Shown one piece after another: positions 62,659-64,000 of a stretch of 64,000 nucleotides of DNA; position 1 is the stretch's first letter, and every line of letters begins with the position of its first letter. The notes under the pieces were generated by a model. It had not been told where the DNA came from and ran no database searches. It saw nothing but the letters and a program-made list of their open reading frames with translations. The position numbers and the translations under genes were made by a program. Source of the DNA: Acidaminococcus massiliensis (GTDB taxonomy: Bacteria > Bacillota > Negativicutes > Acidaminococcales > Acidaminococcaceae); NCBI RefSeq assembly GCF_900095825.1, contig NZ_LT608315.1, forward strand, positions 691,465 through 755,464, written 5' to 3'.

Positions 62659-64000
62659 ATGCAGGCAGAACGCTTGAGTGATGAAGTGCGTGGATTGTTG
62701 GAAGCTGCCCAGCAGCAAGCCGTTATGAATTACAACCAGGAACTGACCACCGTCCATCTGCTGTCTGCCATGTGCAGCCAGCCGGACGGGTTCTTCAAGT
62801 TTGTGCTGAAGAGCCTGAACGTGGATGAAACCCAGTTCAGCCGAGAGGTGGACCGTCTGCTGAAGCAGATCCCTTCTGTGAAGGGGTCTGATCAGCTGGG
62901 TATGAGCACGGGCCTGGCCCGGGTGTTTGCCCTGGCAGAAAAGGCCGCAGGCCAGAACCAGGTGACCGCATCCCATCTGCTGGCCGCCCTTTGTGAGGAC
63001 GGGGATACGGAAGTGGTGAACCTGTGTAAGAAGTACGTGATCACCCGCAGTGCCATCCGTGGCTTGATCGACAAATATGAAAACAACGGGGATGCGGACG
63101 AAAACCGCAAGACCCTGGAGAAATTCGGCCAGGACCTGACCCAGAAAGCCCGGGATGGGAAGCTGGATCCGGTGATCGGCCGAGACGATGAGATCCGCCG
63201 GACCATCGAGATCCTCTCTCGGCGGAAAAAGAACAACCCGGTGCTGATCGGTGAACCGGGCGTGGGCAAAACTGCCATTGTGGAAGGACTGGCCCGCCGG
63301 ATCGTGGCTGGAGACGTGCCGGAATCCCTGAAGAACAAGACCCTGTATGCCCTGGACCTGGCGTCCCTGGTGGCCGGGGCCAAGTACAGAGGGGAATTTG
63401 AGGAACGGCTGAAGAAAGTCCTGAAGATCGTGTCCGATTCCGCCGGCCAGATCATCATGTTCATCGATGAACTGCACACGGTGGTGGGGGCCGGGGCTTC
63501 CGAAGGCTCCATGGATGCGGGGAATATCCTGAAACCCATGCTGGCCAGAGGGGAACTCCGGTGCATCGGTGCCACCACCCTGAAGGAATACCGGAAGTAT
63601 ATCGAAAAGGATTCCGCCCTGGAACGGCGTTTCCAGCCGGTGCCGGTGAAGGAACCCAGTGTGGAGGATACCATTTCCATCCTGAGAGGGCTGAAGGAAC
63701 GGTACGAAGTCCATCATGGGGTCCGGATCAAGGACTCTGCCCTGGTGGCTGCGGCAACCCTGAGCAACCGGTATATCAATGACCGGTTCCTGCCGGACAA
63801 GGCCATCGACCTGGTGGATGAGGCCGCTGCCCGGCTGCGGGTGGAAATCGATTCCATGCCTACAGAACTGGATGAAAGCCGTCGGCGGATGCTCCAGCTC
63901 CAAATCGAGGAACAGGCCCTGTCCAAGGAAGAGGATGATGCTTCCAAGGCCCGCCTGGAAAAGATCAAAGAAGAACTGGGCAAGCTGAAGGGCGAGAACG
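62659..64000 (+). CDS. clpB: ATP-dependent chaperone ClpB, 3' truncated by window edge
   Basis: Protein disaggregase of the Hsp100 family; the first 447 codons are in the window. The N-terminal ClpN domain (residues 1-145, two repeats) is followed by the first AAA+ module with Walker A GEPGVGKT near residue 200, Walker [12 protein letters not shown] near residue 268 and [22 protein letters not shown] near residue 305. The middle coiled-coil domain begins near residue 405 ([18 protein letters not shown]), which separates ClpB from ClpA/C. The ATG follows GGAGG by 8 bp. It is a heat-shock gene; the promoter carries CtsR-like heptads. Confidence 0.95.
   Translation, partial: MQAERLSDEVRGLLEAAQQQAVMNYNQELTTVHLLSAMCSQPDGFFKFVLKSLNVDETQFSREVDRLLKQIPSVKGSDQLGMSTGLARVFALAEKAAGQNQVTASHLLAALCEDGDTEVVNLCKKYVITRSAIRGLIDKYENNGDADENRKTLEKFGQDLTQKARDGKLDPVIGRDDEIRRTIEILSRRKKNNPVLIGEPGVGKTAIVEGLARRIVAGDVPESLKNKTLYALDLASLVAGAKYRGEFEERLKKVLKIVSDSAGQIIMFIDELHTVVGAGASEGSMDAGNILKPMLARGELRCIGATTLKEYRKYIEKDSALERRFQPVPVKEPSVEDTISILRGLKERYEVHHGVRIKDSALVAAATLSNRYINDRFLPDKAIDLVDEAAARLRVEIDSMPTELDESRRRMLQLQIEEQALSKEEDDASKARLEKIKEELGKLKGEN

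Overview
The window most resembles a Negativicutes chromosome, probably Acidaminococcus or a close relative. It is GC-rich with Gram-positive style ribosome binding sites, yet it encodes a diderm envelope (an outer-membrane beta-barrel protein ending in Phe and an ArnT-type membrane glycosyltransferase). It also carries Acidaminococcus-like metabolism: a very large 2-hydroxyacyl-CoA dehydratase activase-type protein, a sodium V-type ATPase operon, aspartate ammonia-lyase and a tricarboxylate-catabolism cluster. The genus call is inference from gene content.

Layout. 1-9.6 kb: 3' part of ilvB with ilvN and a DUF815 ATPase; an alkylation-repair pair (Ada/AlkA fusion plus Ogt); an ArnT-like transferase; a hydroxyacid dehydrogenase; a MetE-like methyltransferase. 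9.6-14 kb: the 1428-residue activase-like protein. 14-22 kb: an exported Ntn hydrolase, a lipid flippase-like protein, an M23 peptidase, a PadR regulator divergent from an esterase/extradiol dioxygenase pair, and an M29 aminopeptidase. 22-31.8 kb: MatC-type transporter, lactonase, LysR, PrpF isomerase, aconitase-family hydratase, MmgE/PrpD and isocitrate dehydrogenase. The gene set parallels the E. coli ybhD-ybhE(pgl)-ybhH-ybhI-ybhJ neighbourhood, and two of its promoters share a near-identical 16-bp dyad. 31.8-40.5 kb: V-ATPase operon in the order ntpFIKECGABD, with sodium ligands visible in the K subunit. 40.5-49 kb: MocR regulator, a secreted protein frameshifted at a C7 tract, nitroreductase, a thioredoxin-reductase homologue without the NADPH motif, a lipoprotein, cyclophilin, GIY-YIG protein, cold-shock protein, SDR, BrnQ and an outer-membrane barrel. 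49.1-50.7 kb: an AT-richer IS3-family insertion that appears to split a terminator. 50.7-64 kb: a LuxR regulator with an NTF2-like N-terminus, tRNA-Arg(CCT), aspA, lrgAB, an M20 peptidase with a YfcC-type carrier, a T-box leader (apparent Ile specifier) before a BASS-family transporter, a PerR/Fur regulator, a CYTH protein and the 5' part of clpB.

How it fits together. The tricarboxylate cluster could take a substrate such as trans-aconitate or citrate through cis-aconitate and isocitrate to 2-oxoglutarate, feeding the glutamate fermentation typical of this group. The V-ATPase, BrnQ and BASS-type carriers suggest a sodium-based membrane economy. The exciting candidates are this tricarboxylate regulon, the Ile-type T-box on a BASS transporter, the possible ferredoxin-dependent thioredoxin reductase, the PadR-esterase-dioxygenase unit, and a set of structured intergenic repeats.
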